A program made the position numbers and the translations under genes. Under the pieces are notes generated by a model, which had not been told where the DNA came from, did not search any database, and saw only the letters and a list, made by a program, of their open reading frames with translations. 64,000 nt of DNA from Leptoclinus maculatus (taxonomy: Eukaryota; Chordata; Actinopteri; Perciformes; Stichaeidae). Location: assembly GCA_032191485.1 (NCBI GenBank), contig JAVDOI010000012.1, forward strand, positions 13,973,640 to 14,037,639. The letters run 5' to 3'. This document shows, piece by piece, positions 11,530-22,276 of this stretch (the stretch's first letter is position 1; every line of letters begins with the position of its first letter).

Positions 11530-11779
11530 GCTCTCGTTTCATTGGCTGCTCCATGGGAACGTCTCGATCAGACGCTCACTGATTGGCCACACACACCGAC
11601 CTGTCCGGAAGCTGACTGGCTCACCTGGCTGCAATGATTTCCCACCTGTTCCGTGACTTCTCTTCGTGTAGTTTCACTTCCAGGCACAGTGCTGCTGTCG
11701 GATTGGGAGGGAGCTGATCCGCCGCTATGGACTGACTTCTGAATAACAGCTCTTTTATTTTATCTGCACGACATTTCCG
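11530..11779 (+). promoter_or_regulatory. Candidate promoter and non-coding exon 1 of the SARG-like gene
   Basis: Two inverted CCAAT boxes (CATTGGCTG near 11540, GATTGGCC near 11580) precede a short GC-richer stretch. That stretch ends at a strong donor, CCG|GTGAGT, after 11779. It contains only a minimal upstream ORF (ATG GAC TGA). The next plausible acceptor upstream of the start codon is at 16371-16372. No TATA box is seen. The call rests on CCAAT boxes plus the donor and is inference. Confidence 0.4.
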
Positions 11780-14439
11780 GTGAGTTTTCATGAAATCCTC
11801 CTGTTTGAAGTGATTGTTTTTCTCTGCTTTATTCGTGGATACAAAGGAGTTATGGTGAAAAAGTATTTAAGTTTATCAGTGCAATCACCCTCGTTTAGAC
11901 TTGTGTGTGTGTGACACATTTGCAGGGAACAAAGTACTTTAAATTAAAATATTAAAGGCTTTTATTTTGTAACTTTCTGTAGCTGCAGATGTTTTAGGAG
12001 AGTGACTGACCCTACTGTCATCCTCTGTCAGTTAGCACCTTGGTGTAGTAGTAGTAGGTGAAATACTTCGCAAAAGACATAATAATGACCACATATGACC
12101 AGCATTACTCACTTTTCATGCTCTATAGAAGCCCACATTTCTTCACAAAGATTACACATTAATCACTTAATCCCTGACTATCTGGTGGTTTAGAGGTTGA
12201 GTCAGGGAAAGTACAAATATTTGCACATAAATGTCAATAATACTGATTGTAGTGGGACAAGGTGCCAAGCTAAACATTAATGAAATAGTTCTGTTCTGTT
12301 GTGCAACCCGCAACTTTTGTTTACTGTTAATCATTAAACTAGCTCTATGGCTGCCCTTGAATACATACTTCACATATTTGGACCACCTTTTTTTTTAACA
12401 ATCGCACTATAATTTATCAATTCCTTGGATAACTGTGCAGCTGTTCTCTTCTTGACTTGGAGCTGATCCTCCCCTTTTTAAAGTGTTTTATCTGCTGAGT
12501 TGTAGTTCAAGTGGAACACCCAGTCACATCAGAGCGCTCTGCTTACATTTAAGAGTCATCTTTAAGACGTAGAAGCAAGCAAAGTGACATTCCTGTCACT
12601 ATTCAATCCTGACTCAGCTGTGGGTGCAGTGAGCTCTCCCACTGCAGCCCTACAGGTATGTTGCCTGGTTGAGTTTAGAGAGATCAAGGTGTTGGCTGCT
12701 CAAGGTTGGACATTTGTTTCTCACTCTGCTGAACTAGATGGGAGGGACAGTAATAAGCAGCAATTAAAGTTTTCAGTGGGTGCTTTGTCACCCAGCTTTT
12801 GTTGCCAGAAAACATGAGGGAATGTGGGTGTTGGTGATCAGGTTTTTCCCCAACTGTCCTTGTCATGTCAACAAGATGTCATTGCTCTTTGCCAGCGCTC
12901 TAGACCTGGGGATATATAATCCCAAGGTATAAAGCACTCGCAAAATATTCTTCTCACTTTGTCTTTTTTTTTTTCGTTTGTCTTGTAGCTTACTTGAATC
13001 TTCAAACCCTTATTTTCTTAAAGCAAGTGAGAAAATTCCAGGGCAGCATCCCGCCTTCTTGTTCCTTGTTTTAAAACACAGCCACTCCTTATAAATAAGT
13101 CGTGAAACAAGTTCATTTCTGTTGGACACAGTTTAAACTGTCCACTGCACTGTACCTTCAGATACAGATCACTTAGAAATTTAAGTTGGTCGTATTTAAT
13201 GGCAAATAATTACTTTTTGAATAGTTTTTTTCCTTGCAAATATGGGATTTTTTTTTACACCAGGCCTCTGAAAATCCTTCAAATGAAAACGTCTGAGAAG
13301 GAAAACTAATCACAACTCCTCAGGTGGTGAAAAGTGAAAACATAAAATACTAAAGAGTCATAACAAGGATTTTTAGAAATACTGAGGTCCAAATCCTGGT
13401 GATTCAGAAAGTTTTGATCCAGAAATAAAATCTCTAAATTGTAAAAAAAAATTCGAATTTCTGCAGAGTCCCGTCTTCATACCTCTGGGAAGAAATATTG
13501 AATCCTGTATGTCAATTTCAGGTGTAAAAGTACACAATATATGTATAAATATATCGCGTGTAAAAAATACTTGACTCCGCCTCTAAAATGCCCACCATGT
13601 GTTCATTTCTTTAATTGTGGCAATATAAAAGCCCGGCTAACTAAAGCCTCCAAAGTAACATACAAAAAATACAGAGTACATGACCTCGCTGTCCTCGATG
13701 GACGCTGTAGTCACCGATTGATCTTTCACCCTGTTTAAACTGCTGCCATAAAACGCAGTGTATTACAAGAAATGCTTCAATTTTCCTAGAAACATGTCCT
13801 CTATCACATATAATTGAAATTAGAACAGTCTCGTACCGGCACAGCAGACATTTTATTATTTATGGCGAAGTAGTGTCAGTGTCTCGTCTTCAGAGGAGCC
13901 TCATGCGCCAGTAATTACTGCGATAACTCTCGGCCCTCATGCAGTATCAGACTGAGAGACCTCATGTCATTTTGGAGGCTAATTAGCAGACACACAGTGA
14001 CTCTGACTCTGAACGGGGAAACCTTCATTCCGTTGCTCTTTTATATGTTTAATCAAATGTTCTCTGAGATAAGAGAACAATGAGGTCGGCTTCGCTCTGC
14101 TCCCACGAACACACCTGAACCTGATTGTGCAGCTGCGTGATAAATAAGCTCTATAACAGGTTGTAAAGCTTTTGTCTCGGGATGCAGCATATTGCATTTG
14201 TGTGACCTATTTAGTCAAAATCCAACTACGAAGTCTTAACCCGAGTTGATCAAATATTATCCCTTCATGACTCAATCACTGTTCATTGTTGGTGGTATTT
14301 GCTTTTGGCACTCGCTGATGCACTTAAAGGGGTTTAAAGGAGGTAAGAACTGTGCTTTGAGTGGTCTTTTCTTTATGGTCTCATGAATTCATTTACTGCC
14401 TTTTTGTTGCTAAATCGGCTGTGCATGTCCTTCAGCACA

Positions 14440-14590
14440 ACTTCACCTACACCCCAGATGCATGAAGGGTAAAAGTCTAAAGAGACATTTACTGTAAGAC
14501 CAACACGTTTCAGCTTGTGGCCTTCATCGGGGTCATCATGAAACACCTTTAGTTTTTTTGGCTGGCATGCATTCCTCCTTATACAATACA
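14440..14590 (-). repeat. Possible retroelement 3'-end fragment
   Basis: The + strand reads GACCAACACGTTTCAGCTTG, then GGCCTTCATCGGGGTCATCA. Its reverse complement has the 'GATGAAGGCC...GCTGAAACG' look that I recall from 3' ends of fish non-LTR or Penelope-type elements. No ORF is preserved. Confidence 0.35.
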
Positions 14591-14911
14591 CAGGTATAAT
14601 AGGCAGGAAACACATGCTGCAACGTGACACGGCATATCATCTATCTTCACACAACGCTTGACGTGGAGTAGGTCACACTTCACAAACAAAGATGAGCATT
14701 GCTCACTTCATAGCTGGATCATAGTGAACGGAATACCAATTAATGATGACTTCTAGTTATTTTCACATCACAACCTGAGCGCTGCGATGCAAGAGAGCGA
14801 TCCTCTTCCTGCTGTCTGTTGCTGCAATTATTTAGGAAGCAGATCTTGCGGCAGTTGTTAATGCAATAAGTGATTCAACTTACATCAGTGAGAATGGACA
14901 TTTCTTCTTTT

Positions 14912-15230
14912 AACAGTTATACACCGTTTTGTGAAAAACTATATATTCCAAAGTTTATCTGAAGCTGATATAAGGCTTCAACTATCTGACCGATTTAAGT
15001 GGATATCTTCCAAAGTTACAGCCTTGTTAGTGACAACGTTCCCTTCTTTTGTTAGTGTCCACTGCAGCTCAACAGGGAAACACTGTTTTAAACACAAAGA
15101 GAGGATTTTATACTAAAAAAGTCCGTAACTTTGGAAGATATCTACTCTGTTTGTCTAACACAGACAGTTAAAGCCTCATATAAACTTCAGATACATGAAT
15201 ATATTTTTGCACAGAACGAGGACTGTGGAT
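14912..15230. repeat. Foldback (inverted-repeat) element
   Basis: The left arm at about 14912-15019 is an imperfect reverse complement of the right arm at about 15122-15230. Shared blocks include GATATCTTCCAAAGTTAC (left) against GTAACTTTGGAAGATATC (right), and TATCTGAAG against CTTCAGATA. The central loop is about 100 bp. No ORF is conserved, so a MITE-like or foldback element is the best reading. Confidence 0.7.
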
Positions 15231-15568
15231 TTTGTCTGCCTTCACACTGAAAGCACATTAGGAAATTATGTTTTACTGGCCTGTATAAACATGACTGGAA
15301 CAGCAAGTAAAACCAGTTTAAATGTCCATAAGGCACCTGACTAATTTACTAATTCACCAGTTCATTTACATAATGACTCCATTTGCTGGTTATGTTTAAT
15401 ATGTCAGTGACAGCACATTTGACATCTTGAATAGGAGAGCTATTACATTATGGGGATCATTTAGCTACCGGCTGTAATTCATGGCATTTATTCATCACAT
15501 TAATGGAAAGATTTGACATTAATAGTTGTTGCTGTGATGTGTACAAACCCATTTTTTTGAACTATTAA

Positions 15569-15885
15569 GGCTCATGTGTCAGCTTGTTGTCTTGTACGGT
15601 ATGGAAACCTCTCAGTAAAACAGAAGAACACACTGACACAGGTCGTCAATCAGCTCGGCGGGATCAATGGAGACAAACAACTCCAACTCCAGGATTTATT
15701 CTCTCAATCCACAGCCCGAAAAGGCAATCCAGATCTACAATGGCCCCATCCATCCTCTCAACCCAGCTTGTCGGTTGCTGCCATCAGACTGCAGATTGAA
15801 TGTCCCAATGGCCAGGAAGCACAATTACAAGAAATCCTTTATTCCATCAGCTGTGACCGTTCTCAAGAGGAGATTCTTTAAATAG
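15569..15885 (+). pseudogene. Degenerate LINE reverse-transcriptase C-terminus
   Basis: One frame gives YGNLSVKQKNTLTQVVNQLG, and a second, +1-shifted frame gives PIHPLNPACRLLPSDCR, then KSFIPSAVTVLKRRF and a stop at 15883-15885. This order (YGNLSVKxKN, HPL, LLPSGRR-like, SFIPSAI-like) is the C-terminal signature of L2/Rex-type LINE polyproteins in fish. The frame change in the middle and loss of upstream domains show a dead 3' fragment. It lies in the inferred SARG-like intron 1. Confidence 0.7.
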
Positions 15886-15989
15886 GGCCACTTGGAACTG
15901 GTCGGCCCCCTCCACCCTCACACTCCTCTCAACCAGCCACTCCGCAATATTATTATTACTTCCACTTGGTCACTTTAAGACTTTGAAGG

Positions 15990-16165
15990 AGACATATTTT
16001 GCTCATATCTATGTTCATACGTGTGCTTCATACTTATGTTTCTCATACGGTGTGTCTGAATATACCTGTATTTCAATAGCAACAGCTTGGGTCCATGTTT
16101 ACTTCCTGTCAGCTGATGTCCTTCACAAACACTGCAACCAGAAATAAACTGAAAAACTCTGGGAC
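15990..16165. repeat. Fragment of a percomorph interspersed repeat
   Basis: It contains GGAGACATATTTTGCTCAT and TGTGTCTGAATATACCTGTA, similar to a repeat family I recall from fish genomes. A piece in the opposite orientation lies at about 30865-30935 (GAAAATGAGCATAATATGTT). Confidence 0.45.
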
Positions 16166-16372
16166 TTAAGGATATATCATTGTCGTGTATTGTTGTTTAC
16201 GGTGTGTGTTGTCTTATATGCCAGTGCCAAAGACAATCTTCCGTTTTATGCTAATCCATGGAGGTCAGTCTTTGTATTGTATAAAGCAGAAAGCGGTGCC
16301 ACACTAATTTAATCTGAGTCTAATTTGGTCATTTTTATCCCATTCTCACATTTCCTCCTTGACCGTTTCCAG

Positions 16373-16464
16373 ATTTCTTCCTCAGACTTGATTCTTGGCG
16401 AACTCAACACAACCAGCAGAGGACCGCGAGGCCCAGGTCCTGCCCTCGTCCTCTTCCTTGTGCA
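16373..16464 (+). other. 5' UTR part of the SARG-like start exon
   Basis: Acceptor CCGTTTCCAG ends at 16372. A second acceptor-like TTCCTCAG ends at 16385. The ATG at 16465 has G at -3. Confidence 0.5.
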
Positions 16465-16563
16465 ATGCCGAAGAGTGACACGTGGCCAGGCGGCGTTGCC
16501 ATGGAATCCTTGACCAATTTGGACAGTGCCGGGAGCTGCGACAGTGTAATCAGCATGAACTCT
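16465..16563 (+). CDS. SARG-like coding exon 1
   Basis: 33 codons from ATG 16465 to donor TCT|GTGAGT. The residues parallel the mammalian SARG N-terminus (W-P-G-G, G-S-C-D-S). Confidence 0.85.
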
Positions 16564-18786
16564 GTGAGTGCTGCAGCAGATCTCATCCCAGCCTTCTGTC
16601 CCGCTGACTCTGTGTCTTATCTCTTCGTTGTATAACTCATTGACTTCTCCTCTGGCCTATCTGAACAAACGTTACTTTAGTGCTTCTGTCTTTTGTTGGA
16701 AAGTTGAAATAAAGAACCGAGATATGTGCATCAGGCTGTAATGACGTGTGCGTGGGCGTTTACTGTAAACATGAGAGAAGATGGGGGGGGGGGGGGGGGG
16801 GGGGGAAGTGAACCCGTTTGAGGTGAAATACACTCACCGTTCAGAGAGTTTGCAGCTGTTTGAACACTAAACAACTTTGACCCATTGTCCCCGTCGTGAC
16901 TAGTTAAGGGTTAAATAGAGGACCGAGATTGTTGACGAGTTGAGAAACTGTGCAGAGTTTAAATGCGTCTCACGGTCTCTTATTTTTGTCTGCAGAGTCA
17001 AGACAGTATGGAGCACTTATCTCCAGAAGAAAGGGCGTGCCTCATGTATTTGGAGGAGACAATTGAAGCGCTGGAGGTGCAAGAGGACAGTGGATTTTCC
17101 AATGATGAACCAGATCCTGCATTCCAGGCAGGCACGGCAGTAAATGGTATGTTCATGTCATGAAATATTCAGTTTTGCTGAGTCGATTGCGTGTATATAT
17201 GTATACTTGCACATTGTTCACTAAAGTAACGGCAATACTAATCGCAGCGATTGTCTTTCTTAGTCGTTCCCAGTTTAAAGTCTGATGCGTCCGAAAAAGA
17301 CCAGACATCAGAGCCTGGCTCCAGAGTGTTCTCCATCGAAGACCGAGCTGAGCATCACGCTCTGAATCAGACCTCAGAACCACAGTCCTCTACGGCTCCT
17401 GCAGCCAACATGAAAGATCCAGAAACATCAATGAACCTCATGATTCCACCCAAACCTCCAGTCACTGAATCAGCTGCTGATGGCAAAATCAGCCCATCAT
17501 CTTCTCAGTTGTGTGTATCCAAGGATGGAGATGGGCATCTTCAGATTGTCCCACTCGCCAGTCTTTGCCCCGATCAGTCCGAGGCCTCTGAGATCGACGT
17601 GGATGTGATCCCTCCTCCCTCAGACTTCATGGATGAGCCAGGCCTTCCTCCACAGACACAGAACATAAAAGACCTTCCTCCGTCTGCAAGCATATCCCAT
17701 GACAAGCCAGCAGCAACTGTGGACTTGGAGCAGCTGCGCCAGAGAGCCAGGACCCAGGATCCTCCAAACCAGCCCCCAAAACTGAGTCTACCAGCCCTCA
17801 GCCCGGGTCCCCTACTGAGTCCTCCTCCTGAAGCGGCTGAGCCCAGAAGTCCACCTGCTGTGGCCCCTAAGCCCAAGAAGCTCCCTGCCAACATTATTCT
17901 GAAGTCCCACAAGGCGGCAGTGGCCGTCTCTGATGACAGCTCGGAACATTCGGTGGCCACTAGCAGTGACCGGCTCTTGCTGGACCCCCAGAGGGTCCAC
18001 ATTGAGGCCCTCAGAAAGCTTGGCCTGCTGCCTGCAGAGGCAGATTCAGGCCCCGCCCTGAGCCCCAGCTTTTCTCCCAAAGCTAGAAATTCATGGGCAG
18101 GTCCTCTTTCTCCAATCAGCCCAAGACCTCCACACACACCACCCTTCACGCCATCATACACCGGTGTCAACAGTTCCTCTCCTGCCAGCGTCCCTCTCCA
18201 GTCCCCCGCTGCTGCGTCACCATCAGCTACCTCCACAGCTCCCGCGGTCCAGCCTGCTGAGGTTCTGTCAGCACCCACAGCTTTCAGTGACTCCGTCGGA
18301 CCTCCACAGTCAGATAACGAACCGTCTGTCAAAGACGCTTCAGAGGCCACAGTTAATGCACAAGTGTCCACGCTCCCTCATACCCCTCCTGCCCCGGTCA
18401 AGCATCGAACCCCACCCAGGGTTGTAGGTGTCAAATCGGCCACCCTGGAGCGCTCTGGTCTGGGTCTAAGCAGCTATATGGCTGGTCAAGACTCCGCCAA
18501 GGCCGGCTCTGCCAGCCAGCCACATAAAAACAGGGCGCGCCAGTCTTCTCTGGGAAATCAGAAAGATTTTGCGAGTGCAGGGATAGAGGGTTCACCAGTG
18601 GGCCGAGCCACCAGCAAAGAGCCTGAGTTACGGAGGTCCCTGCCTGCCCACAATGTCTTTCAGCACTCCGGAGACTCTCAGAAGCTGCCTCGATCACAAG
18701 GAATCAGTGTACTGATCTGCCCTCGTGCAGAAAACGGAGGAGACCGCCGCGAGGCCCTGAAGAAACTGGGGCTGCTCAGGGACTGA
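16465..18786 (+). CDS. SARG (C1orf116)/PROSER2-family protein, complete, three coding exons
   Basis: Coding exons 16465-16563, 16996-17146 and 17264-18786 join to 590 residues. The N-terminus MPKSDTWPGG and GSCDSVISMNS match the start of mammalian SARG, which supports the ATG at 16465. Conserved blocks in order: CLMYLEETIEALEVQEDSGF (about 48-67), a DVDVIPPPSDF block, KPKKLPANIILKSHK, EALRKLGLL (about 331), TLERSGLGLSSY (about 477), RQSSLGNQKDF, and a closing REALKKLGLLRD (579-590). The EAL-KLGL motif thus occurs twice. The protein is rich in proline and serine, with no enzyme domain or membrane segment. In human, SARG is androgen-regulated and cytoplasmic, and its biochemical role is unknown. 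PROSER2 is the alternative name within the family; SARG fits better at both ends. Confidence 0.85.
16783..16805. repeat. Poly(G) tract, 23 bases
   Basis: G homopolymer on the + strand in the short intron between SARG-like coding exons 1 and 2. Confidence 0.95.
16996..17146 (+). CDS. SARG-like coding exon 2
   Basis: Acceptor GTCTGCAG ends at 16995 and donor AATG|GTATGT starts at 17147. Phase 0 in, phase 1 out. It holds the acidic block MYLEETIEALEVQEDSGF, the best conserved part of the family. Confidence 0.9.
17264..18786 (+). CDS. SARG-like coding exon 3 (large last exon)
   Basis: Acceptor TCTTTCTTAG ends at 17263; the frame is restored by a split valine codon. The 1.5-kb exon is open to TGA 18784-18786 and carries most of the protein. 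Confidence 0.9.
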
Positions 18787-21260
18787 GGCGTCGATCTTGC
18801 ACCTCATTGTAGTGCCACGGACTCCCTTAGATTCTATATTTAAAGGAACACAACAGAGATTGATACAGGATTGATGAAAGCAACACAACACTTTAGGGAA
18901 GCAGCTTAACCACATATTTCTGCATTTTCGTTTTTTACTGCATTGGGTATGAAACCGCATTGACTGTCATACCCACACTTGCATCTACTTGTTCCTCATA
19001 TTGTGCAGCCAAATGTACAGTGAGGTTTTTTTTTCTCATAAAACTGTCAATCAAGAACTTATTTGATATTCACTGACGCTCTCTCACTATGGCTGTGGTT
19101 TTTAAATTAATTATACTACTTTTAAGAGGCAATGAGTTTTGTCATTTTAATATGTTTCGTGTGATCTACAGGTATAAACCTTTTTTGAATGTCAGTGTCT
19201 GCTTTCACAAGTTATTTTTTTTGTTACAGTGACACCACTGTGAGACCGGTTCTCCTTTTTAGATGCTTTCAAAGGTCACTTTCCCCTTTTAGCTTTGTTG
19301 ATTTGTGTAGTCAACAGCATTGAAGCTATACAGCTCAGTGCACTTTGTCAAAGCAAAAGGCTCATAATCCAAGGGTGTTGGTTAAATTAATTAATTTATA
19401 GAAAGCATTCCCTGCATATCTAGAACATACCTTACTGTAACTCAAAGCACAAAGTCAGTGGCCACTAGTTATTAGGAATCTGAAACATGCAGTTTCCATG
19501 GTTGCATAGTGACGCACATGTCAAAACGTATGAGTTTATTACAGCGCAGCTCGATGTGCTGCCACTGTGAGTCTGTCAGGTGTACATGAGCGGAGCTTCC
19601 AACTTTTTTCACACGCACTATTATAATTTGATCATAGATAAATATCTTTTACGTGCCCTTGGACTACGTCATATTTTCCTCTGGTGGCATGTGAGGCGTG
19701 TGTCGTGTCAAATCCGAAAGTGAGGCACCGGTTTTCGGGCTCAGCCTCAGCACCTTTATCTGATGCCGTTGCGGGAGAACTGGTGCAACCTGTTTCCTCA
19801 GTCAGGATGCAGCATTTATGTGGCACATTTACGAGCAGACGGTCCGTCTGAAAAACAGTTTCTCCACTGCAGCAGGCTTTTAAGAGACAAATAGATTTGC
19901 TCTTTCCTTGTAATTCACTGTTAAGTTTACCTGCTGCTGTGAAAATGAAGCTCAATTTGAAAGACATTTCTCTGAATAGGTAATAACAATTATTGTTGCA
20001 CCCTTCAGGAAAAGTGTTTTGGACTAGAACACAGACTTTCTACATCATTTTGGAGGCCTGCCACATCCACACATTACCAGTATCTTGCTGGTGGAGCAGT
20101 GTAGTGTGTCCAAACTGATAACGATTACTTTTATCTTTTCATTGTGCAGTGAGATCTACTCTACACATAGGCGTGTCGTCTCTGGAAGACTGCATCAGCG
20201 CACACTTTCTGTTGATCACACCCAGGGTTTCTGCTCAGCATGCATTTTAATCTAACTTGCATGAACTATAAAAAAAAGAATTGTTTCGTATCTTTCTATG
20301 AATATCTTAATACAGCTTTCCTAAGGAAGTGAATTCCTGAGCTGTAAGCGGAAACGCACAGGAGCCAAGTGAAAGAAAGGATTTGAATATTGTTTTGAAT
20401 ATTTTAAAGATATTTAGCAGTAAAGATGAATTACACACTATCCACTGTTAAGACACCAGAAGGTTGTTATAAGTAAATTACCATTGGTGTGTTGCAGTAT
20501 TATACATTTAGTGAATATCCTCTTTCACCATGAAGCCAAAAGAAGAGGAAGCAGCAACGTGCTGTCAAACCAACACAGGCTGCTTTGTGCTGCTCTGTGG
20601 CATGTTGGTATGTGAGCCATCTTTCCTTTCCACCTGGTCTGTCTGTTGACCCGCTGCCAGCACAATTGACTGACAAGGACTCCGTGACAGTATACCCGTC
20701 ACTTTCACTAGTGTTACCCACCTCGGCATGATGGACCAGCTGCTATGAATGACATAACATATCAGTCTGCATGTCTCAGTGTGAAGACGTTACAAAGACA
20801 TGAGATGGGATCTGGAAAGAAATGGACTTTTATTCTTTTAATAATCAAATGTTAAAACAATTAAATATTATAGCAAGAAAGCTGCAAGACTAATGGGTTT
20901 ATTTTTTTCCAAAAAATGTAGATAGTCAGTGTCAACACCTGTTAATCATTCTACAGCCGGTGTTTACCGAGGTGAGCCTTCAGGGGGCTGAAAGAGACAG
21001 GTGCATGCTGCTGTCGATATGTTGCTCTAACCTCAGCTACTTCCTACACTAAAACCCAACCTAAGCCCTAACCCGAACCGCGGAGGGAGACGTTGCCTGA
21101 CTCACTTCGACACACGTGTTTGTTAAAACAGCAGGAAGTTAGGTGCAGTTTGTCCGGATGATCAGCACGAGCGGCAGTCGAAGCAGTAGCAGTGGATGTG
21201 ACACACAGGGCGTGGAGGCAGATCAAGGTACCTTCTGGTTGTCATAACTCAAATAAAGCT
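18787..21260 (+). other. SARG-like 3' UTR and downstream sequence
   Basis: No further exon is seen. Candidate poly(A) signals are ATTAAA at 20860-20865 and AATAAA at 21252-21257. Neither can be tied to the gene from sequence alone, so the 3' end is uncertain. Confidence 0.4.
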
Positions 21261-22234
21261 GAACACACAGACATGATGGACCTACACTTTCCAATCGCTA
21301 ATAAAAGTCCCATTAAAAAAAAGGCGCTCCGTGTAAGTCCAGAACTTGCCGGAGAATCATAATTTTCTTCAGTATCAAAGCAATCCAGTTGAGGTTGTCT
21401 CTACATGCATGGGGTGCATTGCAAACAGGAACTTCTTATGGACAATTCGGCATATTTTAAGGCTGCCAATTTGCCTAAATGTAAACAGATTACTGCTTAA
21501 ATATATAGTGCTTAAGTTGTAGCCGACAGCTAGCTAATTAACTGACTCTCTGGCAACAATATACCTCATTGAAAACTCAGAGACTATTGTATTGTAGCAA
21601 GACAAAGAATAATAATAGGCGTTACACAATGTAATTCATATAGGACTACAGATAGTATTTGGTAGTGTCCTGTGTTGAAAACCCCTATTCTACAGAAACC
21701 ACTAGAGGGCAGTCTAGATGCATGTGTGTGTCCCAGGACAACCTACCAGAATAACCTGACTTCCCCACTGTGATCGAGGGTCAATATGATGGGCAGACTT
21801 CAATAATGTGCATGCAGACACTAAATATGTTTCACATCACATGCTCATGAATTCGCTGCAAACAGACTCAACCCTTAACACAGAGAAAACTAATTCTACT
21901 TCTGCATATCACACATTACATGGATCCAAAAGTGGTGGAAAGTAGTGCATGACACATTTAGTGTTGTAACTAACAGATGTCTTTTGTTTGCATACTCTTC
22001 ATCTTTTCTTCATGAGTTCAAATCTTTAACAAATGATTCATTGTTAAACTGTATAGATCTTTTATTACCCTCGTTTGTGTATCACATGAGGTCAGATCAT
22101 TTGTTGTAGATTTGCTTTGCATCCACTAAATCATATTACACTTTGACATAATAATTGTATTATCAATCTCTTACTTCAGGGAAAAGTACATTTTACTGCC
22201 AAAAAAATGCTAAGCAGCAAAAAGAACCTGAGTC

Positions 22235-22276
22235 AATGACTTTAACTCAATTTCCAATGACTTTAACTCAATTTCC
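22235..22276. repeat. 21-bp tandem duplication
   Basis: A 21-base unit beginning AATGACTTTAACTCAA is present twice in perfect head-to-tail copies. Confidence 0.9.

Larger units (their letters stand above)
11780..16372 (+). other. Inferred intron 1 of the SARG-like gene
   Basis: A 4.6-kb stretch with no coding exon, between the inferred donor at 11780 and the acceptor GTTTCCAG ending at 16372. It contains a foldback repeat at 14912-15230, a LINE remnant at about 15569-15885 and a repeat fragment at about 15990-16165. Confidence 0.45.

Noticed and set aside
17574..18371. 265-codon minus-strand ORF opposite the SARG-like gene
   Set aside because: Shadow of the GC-rich proline/serine coding exon on the other strand.
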